Origin: an uncultured Bacillus sp. | Lineage (GTDB): Bacteria > Bacillota > Bacilli > Bacillales_B > DSM-18226 | Direction of reading: 5' to 3' | NCBI RefSeq assembly: GCF_946478885.1 | Contig: NZ_CAMLDX010000028.1 | Coordinates: 1-36,147, forward strand | Length of the DNA: 36,147 nt | Part shown: positions 27,454 through 36,147 of the stretch, in pieces | Position numbering within the stretch: the stretch's first letter is position 1 | Layout of the letters: every line of letters begins with the position of its first letter | Position numbers and translations under genes: made by a program | Notes under the pieces: generated by a model | Databases searched by the model: none | What the model was told of the DNA's origin: nothing | What the model saw: the letters and a program-made list of their open reading frames with translations, nothing else

Positions 27454-28188
27454 ATGGCTTTTACCATATACCCTGCCATTGATATGAGAGGCGGAAAATG
27501 TGTACGATTAATACAAGGTGATTATAACCAGGAAACAGTTTACGGTGATTCGCCGTTTGATATGGCCAAAACCTTTAGCGAGGCGGGGGCTCAGTGGATA
27601 CATATGGTTGATTTGGACGGAGCCAAGGATGGCAGACGTGTGAATGATACATTTGTGATTCAAGCGGCGAAAGAGCTGAACGTCGATGTCCAAATTGGCG
27701 GCGGTATTCGTACAGAAGCGGATATTAATCATTATTTAGAAAATGGAATTGCAAGAGTCATTATCGGCAGTATAGCCATTTCAAATCCGGAATTTGCTAT
27801 TGAAATGGTGAAAAAATACAGCAGTCGCATTGCCGTTGGCATTGATGCAAAAAATGGCTATGTAGCCACGCATGGCTGGTTAAATACATCGGAGGCAAGT
27901 GCGGTGGAACTTGGAAAACGCTTTGCGGATGCCGGCGCGGAAACATTTATTTTTACCGATATTGCAACAGATGGTATGCTGACAGGTCCGAACACAGAGG
28001 CGGTCAAGCAAATGGCGCTCGAAACTGGAAAAAGCGTTATTGCTTCCGGCGGTGTCAGCTCCCTTGAGGATTTAGCTGTACTGAAGGAGCTGGAACAAGC
28101 AGGTGTATCTGGTGCAATTGTCGGAAAAGCGATTTATGAGGGGAAATTCACGGTAGCAGATGCCTTAAAAGAGGTGGGGGTTTCATGA
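27454..28188 (+). CDS. hisA: Phosphoribosylformimino-AICAR ribotide isomerase
   Basis: HisA is a (beta/alpha)8 isomerase that opens the aminoaldose ring of ProFAR to PRFAR. The 244-aa protein has Asp10 ([12 protein letters not shown]) and Asp131 (GIDAKNG) as the expected catalytic pair, and phosphate-binding loops QIGGGIRT and [16 protein letters not shown] precedes the ATG. Its stop overlaps the hisF start by four bases. hisA and hisF are adjacent, related half-barrel duplications. Confidence 0.97.
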   Translation: MAFTIYPAIDMRGGKCVRLIQGDYNQETVYGDSPFDMAKTFSEAGAQWIHMVDLDGAKDGRRVNDTFVIQAAKELNVDVQIGGGIRTEADINHYLENGIARVIIGSIAISNPEFAIEMVKKYSSRIAVGIDAKNGYVATHGWLNTSEASAVELGKRFADAGAETFIFTDIATDGMLTGPNTEAVKQMALETGKSVIASGGVSSLEDLAVLKELEQAGVSGAIVGKAIYEGKFTVADALKEVGVS

Positions 28189-28943
28189 TTACAAAGAGAA
28201 TCATTCCTTGTCTTGATGTGAAAGAAGGTCGTGTCGTAAAAGGCATCCAGTTTGTTCAGCTCCGCGATGCGGGCGACCCGGTTGAGCTTGCTCGTTTTTA
28301 TGATGAGCAGGGTGCGGATGAGCTTGTATTCCTTGATATTTCGGCTTCACATGAGGGACGAAAAACGATGATAGAGGTTGTAAAAGCGGTGGCATCCGAG
28401 CTGGCGATTCCGTTTACTGTCGGGGGAGGAATTAATTCCCTTGATGATATGAAACGAATTTTACGGGCTGGTGCCGATAAGGTATCTTTAAATACAGCAG
28501 CAGTCAATCATCCTGAACTAATTACAGAAGGTTCCGCCTTTTTTGGTTCCCAGTGTATTGTCTTAGCCATTGATGCTAAATGGGACGAGGAGCTACACTC
28601 ATGGCGTGTATATACACATGGCGGCAGAACACCTGTTGATAAAGAGGTCATCGCTTGGGCACAGGAAGCGGTTGAACGTGGTGCCGGTGAAATCCTCCTG
28701 ACCAGTATGGATTGCGATGGTGAGAAAACCGGCTTTGATCTCGCACTGACAAAGGCAGTCAGTGAAGCGGTGCCGGTCCCGGTCATTGCTTCAGGCGGGG
28801 CGGGAAACGCTGAGCATTTTGCAGAAGCATTTTTAGAAGGACAGGCAGATGCCGCACTGGCAGCATCCATTTTTCATTATAAAGAAACCTCTGTTCGTGA
28901 AGTGAAATCCTACTTAAGGGAAAAAGGTGTAAATATCCGATGA
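28185..28943 (+). CDS. hisF: Imidazole glycerol phosphate synthase, cyclase subunit
   Basis: HisF uses ammonia from HisH to convert PRFAR to imidazoleglycerol phosphate and AICAR, the latter feeding purine synthesis. This barrel protein of 252 aa has the catalytic Asp11 ([15 protein letters not shown]) and Asp130 (VLAIDAKW), with phosphate loops TVGGGINS and IASGGAG. It overlaps hisA and hisI by four bases at either end. Confidence 0.98.
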   Translation: MITKRIIPCLDVKEGRVVKGIQFVQLRDAGDPVELARFYDEQGADELVFLDISASHEGRKTMIEVVKAVASELAIPFTVGGGINSLDDMKRILRAGADKVSLNTAAVNHPELITEGSAFFGSQCIVLAIDAKWDEELHSWRVYTHGGRTPVDKEVIAWAQEAVERGAGEILLTSMDCDGEKTGFDLALTKAVSEAVPVPVIASGGAGNAEHFAEAFLEGQADAALAASIFHYKETSVREVKSYLREKGVNIR

Positions 28944-29272
28944 ACATGGATCACATAAAATTTGATGAAAAAGGACTAATCCCGGCAATCGTTCAAAATG
29001 CGGAAACGAAGGAAGTATTAACGTTAGCGTATATGAATAAAGTATCGCTGGCGAAATCTATTGAAACAAAGGAAACATGGTTTTATAGCCGTTCGCGTCA
29101 GGAACTGTGGCATAAAGGGGCAACAAGCGGAAATACGCAAAGAATTGTGGAAATGAAGCTTGACTGCGACCGGGATGCCATTGTCGTACTGGTGCTTCCT
29201 GCAGGACCGGCCTGTCATACCGGAGCGGTTAGCTGTTTTTCAGAACGCATTATGAAGGAGGAAGAAAAGTGA
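28940..29272 (+). CDS. hisI: Phosphoribosyl-AMP cyclohydrolase (stand-alone)
   Basis: HisI opens the adenine ring of phosphoribosyl-AMP. The 110-aa protein contains only the cyclohydrolase domain: [19 protein letters not shown], the Mg/Zn cluster DCDRDA (Asp75, Cys76, Asp77, Asp79) and CHTGAVSCF (Cys92, Cys99). In B. subtilis and enterobacteria this domain is fused to HisE; here the two are separate overlapping genes (GTGA overlap at 29269-29272). The reading frames are intact, so this is a gene arrangement, not a frameshift artefact. Confidence 0.96.
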   Translation: MNMDHIKFDEKGLIPAIVQNAETKEVLTLAYMNKVSLAKSIETKETWFYSRSRQELWHKGATSGNTQRIVEMKLDCDRDAIVVLVLPAGPACHTGAVSCFSERIMKEEEK

Positions 29273-29589
29273 AACAAGAAGCAAATCTAGCAGACTATCA
29301 AATTCTCATCGATTTAGAAAAAATTATCAATCAGCGTGAACAAGAACGTTCTGAAGGTGCTTATACAACCTATCTTTTTGAAAAAGGCGTCGATAAAATT
29401 TTGAAAAAAGTAGGCGAAGAAGCATCCGAGGTTATTATTGCAGCAAAAAATCGCAGTCATGAGGAATTAAAATGGGAGACTGCGGATTTGTTATATCACC
29501 TGTTCGTTCTCCTGCGTGAACAAAGACTTCCATTCGAAGAAGTCCTCAAAGTATTACAGGAAAGACACATTGCCAAAGAAGAGAAATAA
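29269..29589 (+). CDS. hisE: Phosphoribosyl-ATP pyrophosphatase (stand-alone)
   Basis: HisE removes pyrophosphate from phosphoribosyl-ATP, the second step of the pathway. The 106-aa all-alpha protein of the MazG-like fold shows VGEEASEVIIAAKN with the metal-binding Glu residues and WETADLLYHLFVLLRE. The GTG start has AAGGAGGA at good spacing, and the first codon overlaps the hisI stop. It is the last gene of the operon, followed after 12 bases by the strong hairpin terminator. Confidence 0.96.
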   Translation: MKQEANLADYQILIDLEKIINQREQERSEGAYTTYLFEKGVDKILKKVGEEASEVIIAAKNRSHEELKWETADLLYHLFVLLREQRLPFEEVLKVLQERHIAKEEK

Positions 29590-29601
29590 ACCTTCTCTTC
29601 A

Positions 29602-29660
29602 AGTGCCTGACACCGCAAAAAGACATTTGTCTTTTTGCGGTGTCAGGCACTGTTTTTTTT
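29602..29660 (+). terminator. Very strong terminator of the his operon, built on a repeat palindrome
   Basis: A perfect 23-bp inverted repeat (29602-29624 with 29629-29651), loop ATTT, then TG and eight T. The outer 12 bp, AGTGCCTGACAC/GTGTCAGGCACT, share the core of the repeat found at 11569-11690. Confidence 0.95.
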
Positions 29661-29743
29661 GTTTATTTCACATAACCTTCTCCGCATGGATGAAATTGTG
29701 TTATACTAGATTAGTTAGAAACCTTTTCATATTGGAGGATAAC

Positions 29744-31243
29744 ATGAGTAAAAACTCACAGGTTACACAACCAAAAGGTCAGCTAGTATCGTTTATTCCA
29801 ACGGGCGAATATTATTTTACTAAAGGGCTAAAGGCATTTCGCCACCGTGATTTTCATAAAGCAAAAAAATATTTACAACGTGCTCTTCAGCTTGAGCCGT
29901 ACGAACCGATGATTGCCTGCCAGTTGGCGATTATCCATACAGAAATGGGCGAATATCAGGAATCAAACCGCCTTTTGCATATGGTGCTGGAAGAATTAGA
30001 TCAAGAAATGACAGAGTGCCATTACTTTCTCGCCAATAACTATGCGCATTTAGGTTTTTTTAAGGATGCCTATCATCATGCAAAAAGCTATTTGGAAATA
30101 GCGGAGTGCGGAGAATTTGCCGAGGATGCAGAGGATCTCCTCGATGTGCTGACGCTGGAGGCGGATGGACTGGATGATGAGGAACTGTACGACCAGGATG
30201 ATTTAATTACAAAGCAGGAGCAAGCGCACAGCCTGCTGGAATCCGGTCATTTCCATAAGGCAATAATCATTTTAAAAGAAGTTATTGAAGAATATCCGGA
30301 ATATTGGTCAGCGCACAATAATTTGGCACTGGCATATTTCTATCTCGGCGAGTTTGAAAAGGCAGAACAGATATTAGATGCCGTAATGGAACAGAATCCG
30401 GGGAATCTCCATGCCATTTGCAATAAGCTGGTTTTTTCCCACTTACTGAAGAACTTTGAACAGGTTAATGAGATTAAGAGTATGCTCAAAAAGGTACAGC
30501 CGATATTAACAGACCACCAGTTTAAATTAGGGGCTACCTTCGCCTTGATCGGGGAATATGAACCAGCCTACACGCTGCTTCGCAAGCTCCAGAAACAAGG
30601 ATACGAAGGGGATGGTCCATTCTATTACTGGCTTTCCTATGCAGCTTATTTTACGGGGAAGGAACAGCTCGCGCATAGTATGTGGGAAAAGGTGCTGGAA
30701 ATGAGTCCCGAAAAGGCGGGATTTGAACCATGGAGTGAAAATCATCCGAATGCCAGCGGATACGAGGAAAATGAAGCATCCATTCTCAAAAAGCTGGAAA
30801 GCAGCCATACTGAGGAAAGGCTCTTCGCGGTATTTCTTTTGTCTCTGTCACCCAAAAAAGATGCAGATCTATTAACAAAGGAAACGGCTAATAGATTCTC
30901 CTCTTTGGAAAAACAATACGTTTCTATGATACGTTCAGGAATCCAGCCGGAAAACGTCCAGATCCCGGCTGCCCATGAAGTGGCTCTGCAGTTGTATGAG
31001 CAGCATCAGCCGATCGGCACCGCAGAAGCCGGACTATATTTAATGTGGTTTTCCGTCTTTATTTCGATGATAAAGGATAATATTCCGTTAAAAAATAAAA
31101 AGGCATATGCAGCAGCGATTGAGTACATTTGGAATAAGCTGCGTAATGAAAAAGTTTCGCAGCAGCAAGTAGCCAATCAATACGGTCTCTCCCTGTCAAC
31201 ATTGCAAAAATACATTAAGCTGGTTAACCATTATTTGCAATGA
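29744..31243 (+). CDS. TPR-repeat protein with C-terminal helix-turn-helix (YvcD-like)
   Basis: The 499-aa protein starts at ATG 29744, after TTGGAGG; a longer upstream frame runs through the his terminator and is not coding. Residues about 20-350 hold tetratricopeptide repeats, for example AKKYLQRALQLEPYEPM, NNLALAYFYLGEFEKAEQIL and YYWLSYAAYFTGKEQLA. The last 32 residues (VSQQQVANQYGLSLSTLQKY) read as a helix-turn-helix, hinting at DNA binding or protein contact. Position between his and trxB matches B. subtilis YvcD, of unknown function. An extended -10, TGTTATACT (29699-29707), probably drives it. No signal peptide or membrane helix. Confidence 0.88.
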   Translation: MSKNSQVTQPKGQLVSFIPTGEYYFTKGLKAFRHRDFHKAKKYLQRALQLEPYEPMIACQLAIIHTEMGEYQESNRLLHMVLEELDQEMTECHYFLANNYAHLGFFKDAYHHAKSYLEIAECGEFAEDAEDLLDVLTLEADGLDDEELYDQDDLITKQEQAHSLLESGHFHKAIIILKEVIEEYPEYWSAHNNLALAYFYLGEFEKAEQILDAVMEQNPGNLHAICNKLVFSHLLKNFEQVNEIKSMLKKVQPILTDHQFKLGATFALIGEYEPAYTLLRKLQKQGYEGDGPFYYWLSYAAYFTGKEQLAHSMWEKVLEMSPEKAGFEPWSENHPNASGYEENEASILKKLESSHTEERLFAVFLLSLSPKKDADLLTKETANRFSSLEKQYVSMIRSGIQPENVQIPAAHEVALQLYEQHQPIGTAEAGLYLMWFSVFISMIKDNIPLKNKKAYAAAIEYIWNKLRNEKVSQQQVANQYGLSLSTLQKYIKLVNHYLQ

Positions 31244-31369
31244 GCAAACAAGTGGACTTCCGATCCGTTGTTTTATAGGATAGTGATAAGAAGGAAACAC
31301 TAAAAAAATCGTATCACAGGATGTTTTACAAAAGGCTACGGCTGAATTGGGAATGCGGCTGTGGTATAG

Positions 31370-32344
<975 letters not shown>

Positions 32345-32485
32345 TTTGTTTAGGGATAAAATAGGATGGAGTTAGAAAATTTTTACAAAAATTCATACTG
32401 TTTTAATTTGTTTGTAACCATTACGAAATATTGATACGTTATGATGAAAGTAGAAATTGACCCCCTTTAAAGATATTTAATGGAT

Positions 32486-32517
32486 GCACAGGCAGCAGCA
32501 CAGCCTGTGCTATTTTT
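32486..32517 (+). terminator. Terminator after trxB
   Basis: GCACAGGC pairs with GCCTGTGC (8 bp, 9-nt loop), then TATTTTT. It lies in a 405-base gap that also contains the yvcI promoter. Confidence 0.75.
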
Positions 32518-32543
32518 GCTTACCTGCAAAAAGATCTGTTTCA

Positions 32544-32572
32544 TTGTGGCGGATTCACAAAAATAGTATAAT
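32544..32572 (+). promoter_or_regulatory. Promoter of the yvcI-rapZ-yvcK-whiA cluster
   Basis: TTGTGG (32544-32549), 17-bp spacer, TATAAT (32567-32572). The 170-base leader contains GGGAT-TTC-ATCCC and a 29-codon ORF (32698-32787, after GGAAGGAAACAGG) that overlaps the yvcI start; whether it is translated is unknown. Confidence 0.65.
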
Positions 32573-32749
32573 ATAGTGAATGTAAAATTGAGCACCTTGT
32601 TTACCTTTACATAAAAGGCTTGCAAATTGAAGGGGATTTCATCCCAATATTTGATTTTTGTTATAAAATAAGGTACAGCTCATTGGAAGGAAACAGGATG
32701 AATATAAATATACTATTCGCTTTTGACAGTCTAACCCGAGGTGATTTAG

Positions 32750-33208
32750 TTGCAGCGAGTAACAAATTGTGTGTTGTTAAAGGATAATAAAGTATTGCTG
32801 TTGCAGAAGCCACGACGTAATTGGTGGGTTGCTCCGGGAGGAAAAATGGAACCCGGTGAATCAGTTCGTGATTCCTGCATTCGGGAATTCCGCGAAGAGA
32901 CCGGCATTTATCTCCGTAACCCGAATATTAAAGGGATTTTCACCTTTATCATGAAGGATGGAGATAAGATTGTATCGGAATGGATGATGTTTACGTTTTT
33001 TTCAACAGCTGCAGATGGACTCAATGTGGAAGAATCGGATGAAGGGATAATCTGTTGGCAGCCGATTGATGGGATCAGAAATCTTCCAATGGCGGAAGGC
33101 GACTATCATATTTTAGAGTATATGATTCATGGGAACGGAGTCATCTATGGGACTTTTACATATACTCCAGACTTTAAATTGCTCAGTTATCGTCTCGATC
33201 CAAGCTGA
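32750..33208 (+). CDS. yvcI: Nudix hydrolase YvcI
   Basis: A 152-aa Nudix protein with a full catalytic box, G-x5-E-x7-R-E-x2-E-E-x-G, at about residues 30-52 ([18 protein letters not shown] then REETG). It hydrolyses a nucleoside diphosphate linked to another group; substrate unknown, although the first residues ([20 protein letters not shown]) resemble the MutT-type 8-oxo-dGTP branch. The TTG start with AGGTGA upstream matches the family N-terminus. rapZ begins 17 bases after its stop. First gene of the yvcIJKL operon as in B. subtilis. Confidence 0.92.
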   Translation: MQRVTNCVLLKDNKVLLLQKPRRNWWVAPGGKMEPGESVRDSCIREFREETGIYLRNPNIKGIFTFIMKDGDKIVSEWMMFTFFSTAADGLNVEESDEGIICWQPIDGIRNLPMAEGDYHILEYMIHGNGVIYGTFTYTPDFKLLSYRLDPS

Positions 33209-33225
33209 TAAAGGAGGGAATAGTG

Positions 33226-34119
33226 ATGAGTACAGGCACAGTAAATGATATTCAAATTGTAATAATTACTGGAATGTCAGGGGCAGGAAAAACTGTAGCG
33301 ATTCAAAGCTTTGAAGATTTAGGTTTTTTCTGTGTTGACAACCTGCCTCCTACTCTTCTGCCAAAATTTCTGGAGCTTATGAAGGAATCCGGAAATAAAA
33401 TGAACAAGGTTGCGTTAGTCATGGACTTAAGAGGAAGAGAGTTCTTTGATCATCTGTTCAAGGCGCTCGATAATTTAGCTGAAACATCATGGGTGACGCC
33501 GCAGATTCTATTTCTTGAGGCAGATGATGCCACACTTGTCAGAAGATATAAAGAAACACGCAGAAATCATCCGCTTGCCAAAAACGGACTTCCGCTCGAG
33601 GGGATTCAGCATGAAAGAGAATTGTTGGATGAACTGAAAGGAAGAGCGCAGATCACTTATAATACATCAAAAATGAAGCCTCGGGAATTAAGAGAAAAAA
33701 TTTTAACTGAGTTTGCTTCAACTAAACAATCTTTATTTACAGTGAATGTCGTATCATTTGGGTTTAAGCACGGCATTCCCATTGATGCTGATTTAGTGTT
33801 TGATGTCCGCTTTTTGCCGAATCCTCATTATATCGAGCATATGCGTCCAATGACTGGAATGGATGACGAAGTATCGGGTTATGTCCTGAAATGGAATGAA
33901 ACGCAAAGGTTCCTTGAAAAAGTCATCGATCTGTTGAGCTTCATGCTGCCATACTATAAACGTGAAGGAAAGGCACAGCTGGTAATTGGCATTGGCTGCA
34001 CAGGCGGTCAGCACCGTTCTGTAGCACTGGCGGAGTATATCGGTCATCATTTTCAAAAAGATTATCATACGAGAATTTCACACCGGGATATTCAAAAGAG
34101 AAAGGAATCACCATCATGA
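33226..34119 (+). CDS. rapZ: RNase adapter RapZ/YvcJ
   Basis: A 297-aa P-loop nucleotide-binding protein, corresponding to B. subtilis YvcJ. Walker A is GMSGAGKT (16-23), and [13 protein letters not shown] follows. The C-terminal domain has [21 protein letters not shown] and [14 protein letters not shown], the RapZ signature. In E. coli RapZ controls glmS through small RNAs and binds GlcN6P; in Bacillus YvcJ binds and hydrolyses GTP and affects competence. ATG at 33226, seven bases after GGAGGG, is preferred over the GTG just before it. Its stop overlaps yvcK (ATGA). Confidence 0.95.
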   Translation: MSTGTVNDIQIVIITGMSGAGKTVAIQSFEDLGFFCVDNLPPTLLPKFLELMKESGNKMNKVALVMDLRGREFFDHLFKALDNLAETSWVTPQILFLEADDATLVRRYKETRRNHPLAKNGLPLEGIQHERELLDELKGRAQITYNTSKMKPRELREKILTEFASTKQSLFTVNVVSFGFKHGIPIDADLVFDVRFLPNPHYIEHMRPMTGMDDEVSGYVLKWNETQRFLEKVIDLLSFMLPYYKREGKAQLVIGIGCTGGQHRSVALAEYIGHHFQKDYHTRISHRDIQKRKESPS

Positions 34120-35093
34120 CGAAAAACAGACAGCCCCGAATTGTCGTCATCGGCGGCGGGACTGGATTGCCGGTATTGTTAAGAGGATTAAAGAAATATC
34201 CTGTTGATATTACGGCAATTGTCACTGTGGCAGATGATGGCGGCAGTTCCGGCAGATTGCGGGAGGAGCTGAATATTCCTCCTCCAGGCGATGTTCGTAA
34301 CGTTTTAGCTGCCCTCTCAGATGTTGAGCCATTAATTGAAGAAATGTTTCAGCATCGTTTTAAAGCTGCGAATGATTTATCGGGACATTCGCTTGGAAAT
34401 TTAATTTTGGCTGCTATGACCTCGATTACGGGGAATTTTATGTACGCGATTCAGGAAATGAGCAAGGTTTTAAATGTCAGAGGAAAAGTGTTACCTGCCT
34501 CTAATCAGAGCGTTGTTTTGCATGCTGTATTTGAGGACGGCTTTATGATTTCCGGTGAATCGAAGATCCCGAACTGCGGCAAAAAAATTAAAAGGGTTTT
34601 TTTAACGCCTGCCAATGTGATGCCGCTTCCAGAAACGCTTCAGGCTATTAAAGAGGCTGATTTAATTGTTATTGGACCTGGAAGTCTTTATACGAGCATT
34701 CTGCCCAACCTTCTCGTTCCAAAAATTGGTGATGAGGTGTGCCGGGCACAGGCGAAAAAGGTGTATATCTGCAATTTAATGACACAGGCAGGGGAAACCC
34801 ATAATTATACAGCAAGCGACCATGTCCGAGCTATTTATGATCATATCGAACGACCGTTTATTGATACGATTCTGGTAAATAATGAAAATATTCCATTACA
34901 GGTTCAGGAAAGATACAGTAAAGAGGATGCCGAACCTGTTCATTATGATTTAGACAGCTTGTATTCATTAGGGTTGAATGTGATTTTCGGTGAGATCGTT
35001 TGCATCGAAAATGGCGTGATCCGACATGATACAAATGAAGTAGCGAAAATTTTGTATTCCCTGCTGATTAATGAAACTTTTAAACGGGAATAA
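34116..35093 (+). CDS. yvcK: Gluconeogenesis factor YvcK
   Basis: YvcK (325 aa) binds UDP-sugars such as UDP-GlcNAc and is required for growth and normal morphology on gluconeogenic carbon sources, with effects on PBP1 placement. The protein is a CofD/YvcK-family Rossmann fold: [16 protein letters not shown] (nucleotide loop at 13-17), [35 protein letters not shown] and [15 protein letters not shown]. Four-base overlap with rapZ implies coupled translation. whiA follows after a structured 145-base gap. Confidence 0.95.
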   Translation: MTKNRQPRIVVIGGGTGLPVLLRGLKKYPVDITAIVTVADDGGSSGRLREELNIPPPGDVRNVLAALSDVEPLIEEMFQHRFKAANDLSGHSLGNLILAAMTSITGNFMYAIQEMSKVLNVRGKVLPASNQSVVLHAVFEDGFMISGESKIPNCGKKIKRVFLTPANVMPLPETLQAIKEADLIVIGPGSLYTSILPNLLVPKIGDEVCRAQAKKVYICNLMTQAGETHNYTASDHVRAIYDHIERPFIDTILVNNENIPLQVQERYSKEDAEPVHYDLDSLYSLGLNVIFGEIVCIENGVIRHDTNEVAKILYSLLINETFKRE

Positions 35094-35123
35094 GCGTAAT
35101 ACTATGAAAACGATGCATACCAG

Positions 35124-35219
35124 GTCAAGTTATAATTGCTGCTTGACGCCGGAATTTATCCCGGTAGTTGGGCGGCATTGGTTCGAGTCAGCTGTCAAGC
35201 GGGTGGCCTTCCGCTTTTT
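35124..35219 (+). promoter_or_regulatory. Candidate attenuator between yvcK and whiA
   Basis: Four segments can pair in exclusive ways. Segment 1 GTCAAG (35124-35129) and segment 2 CTTGAC (35142-35147) form a hairpin. Segment 2 (GCTTGAC, 35141-35147) can instead pair with segment 3 GTCAAGC (35194-35200), enclosing GCCG/CGGC (35148-35151 with 35173-35176). Segment 3 overlaps AAGCGG (35197-35202), which pairs with CCGCTT (35211-35216) followed by TTT, a terminator-like hairpin 20 bases before the whiA start. Pairing 1:2 would free the terminator, pairing 2:3 would block it. An ORF of 39 codons (35104-35223) spans it, without a clear ribosome binding site. Assignment is by inspection only. Confidence 0.45.
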
Positions 35220-35238
35220 ATAATGAGGGGGTGAAGTA

Positions 35239-36147
35239 GTGTCGTTCGCTTCAGAGACGAAAAAAGAATTAACGAATTTAGAGGTAAAAAACTGCTGCGG
35301 CAAGGCCGAGTTATCGGCACTGATCCGGATGAACGGCTCACTCTCGTTTGCAAATAAAAAACTGGCTATTGATATCCAAACTGAAAATGCCGCAATTGCT
35401 AGACGAATTTATTCACTTATTAAAAAATATTATACGGTAAGTGTTGAACTGCTGGTTCGCAAAAAGATGCGGTTAAAAAAGAATAATGTCTACATTGTTC
35501 GTTTAGTAGAAAATGCCCGTCAAATTCTCTCTGATTTGAAAATCATTGGTGAGGGCTTTGAATTTGTCCACGACATTTCTTCGGAATTGATTAAGAAAAA
35601 ATGTTGTAAGCGTTCTTATTTGCGCGGTGCTTTTCTCGCTGGAGGATCTGTTAATAATCCAGAAACGTCTTCCTATCATCTGGAAATTTCTTCACTCTAT
35701 AAAGAGCATAATGATGCTTTGTGCGAGCTGATGAATTCATTTGATTTAAATAGTAAAACACTGGAACGAAAGAAAGGCTTTATCACCTATTTGAAGGAAG
35801 CAGAAAAAATAACGGACTTTTTGATTATTATTGGCGCCAATATTGCTCTGTTGAAGTTTGAGGACGTCCGGATTGTCCGCGATATGAGAAATTCTGTTAA
35901 TCGGCTGGTCAATTGTGAAACTGCAAACTTAAATAAAACGATAGGGGCGGCCATCCGACAAGTGGAAAATATCAAGTATATTGAAGAAACAGTCGGTCTC
36001 GGAATCCTTCCTGAAAAGCTGCGGGAAATCGCTGAACTGCGTGTAGCTTATCAGGATGTGACCTTAAAGGAATTAGGCGAAATGGTATCAGTAGGAAATA
36101 TCAGCAAGTCGGGAATCAATCACCGGCTACGAAAAATAGATGAAATC
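35239..36147 (+). CDS. whiA: DNA-binding protein WhiA, 3' end cut by window
   Basis: The frame is open from the GTG at 35239 (GAGGGGGTGAAG just upstream) to the last base: 303 codons of about 316. The sequence matches WhiA/YvcL, with an N-terminal LAGLIDADG-like domain ([49 protein letters not shown]) and a C-terminal helix-turn-helix ([24 protein letters not shown]). In actinomycetes WhiA is a sporulation transcription factor; in B. subtilis it affects cell division and chromosome segregation. The LAGLIDADG nuclease residues are not expected to be active. Position after yvcK is the conserved Bacillus order, with crh expected next. Confidence 0.95.
   Translation, partial: MSFASETKKELTNLEVKNCCGKAELSALIRMNGSLSFANKKLAIDIQTENAAIARRIYSLIKKYYTVSVELLVRKKMRLKKNNVYIVRLVENARQILSDLKIIGEGFEFVHDISSELIKKKCCKRSYLRGAFLAGGSVNNPETSSYHLEISSLYKEHNDALCELMNSFDLNSKTLERKKGFITYLKEAEKITDFLIIIGANIALLKFEDVRIVRDMRNSVNRLVNCETANLNKTIGAAIRQVENIKYIEETVGLGILPEKLREIAELRVAYQDVTLKELGEMVSVGNISKSGINHRLRKIDEI

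Noticed and set aside
32698..32787. 29-codon ORF overlapping the yvcI start
   Set aside because: It has a plausible ribosome binding site, but no recognisable leader-peptide features and no associated attenuator; kept as a note in the promoter entry only.
35141..35200. tRNA-like element (7-bp acceptor-like stem, TTCGAGT loop)
   Set aside because: It is only 60 nt, the T-arm stem has just three possible pairs of five, and no anticodon arm can be drawn.

Overview
The window reads as low-GC Gram-positive chromosome from a Bacillaceae member (Bacillus, Neobacillus, Mesobacillus or similar). The order csbA-uvrB-uvrA-yvlB-yvlD-hprK-lgt-yvoD-ppaX-yvoF-hisZGDBHAFIE-TPR gene-trxB-yvcI-rapZ-yvcK-whiA matches the corresponding Bacillus subtilis region. 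Ribosome binding sites are AGGAGG-like, GTG and TTG starts are common, and SigA, SigW and LexA sites have their Bacillus forms. Calls rest on reading the sequence and on remembered family features; no search was run.

Positions 1-6500 are an AT-rich accessory segment. It holds the end of an MGT-family glycosyltransferase and a minus-strand operon of an RlmA(II)/TlrB-like 23S rRNA guanine methyltransferase plus an Msr-like ABC-F ribosome-protection protein. A roughly 440-nt leader precedes the operon. The leader starts with a good SigA promoter and a 14-codon ORF, MTYAMRLRFPTLNK, almost identical to the macrolide-sensing ErmD leader peptide (MTHSMRLRFPTLNQ). Two intrinsic terminators and alternative hairpins follow. 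This looks like a macrolide-inducible resistance operon using an erm-type sensor without an erm gene, and it is the main discovery here. A decayed hydrophobic ORF, a 54-aa membrane protein, a pheA gene and a 44-aa minus-strand ORF fill the rest.

Positions 6500-11500 carry stress and metal homeostasis genes: a universal stress protein, a manganese-type CDF exporter, a zinc-type CDF exporter (czcD) with a near-perfect ArsR-family operator in its promoter, a convergent CzrA-like ArsR repressor, a CNNM/CorC-type transporter and csbA.

Positions 11500-23000 are core genes: uvrBA with a LexA box, the envelope-stress genes yvlB-yvlD with a SigW promoter, then hprK, lgt, yvoD, ppaX and yvoF. Positions 22900-29660 are a nine-gene histidine operon (hisZ, G, D, B, H, A, F, I, E). 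It has its own promoter, a very strong terminator made of a dispersed-repeat palindrome, and separate hisI and hisE genes. Positions 29700-36147 hold a TPR protein, trxB, and the yvcI-rapZ-yvcK-whiA cluster; whiA is cut by the window end. The yvcK-whiA gap contains a three-strand switch of mutually exclusive hairpins ending in a terminator, a candidate undescribed attenuator.
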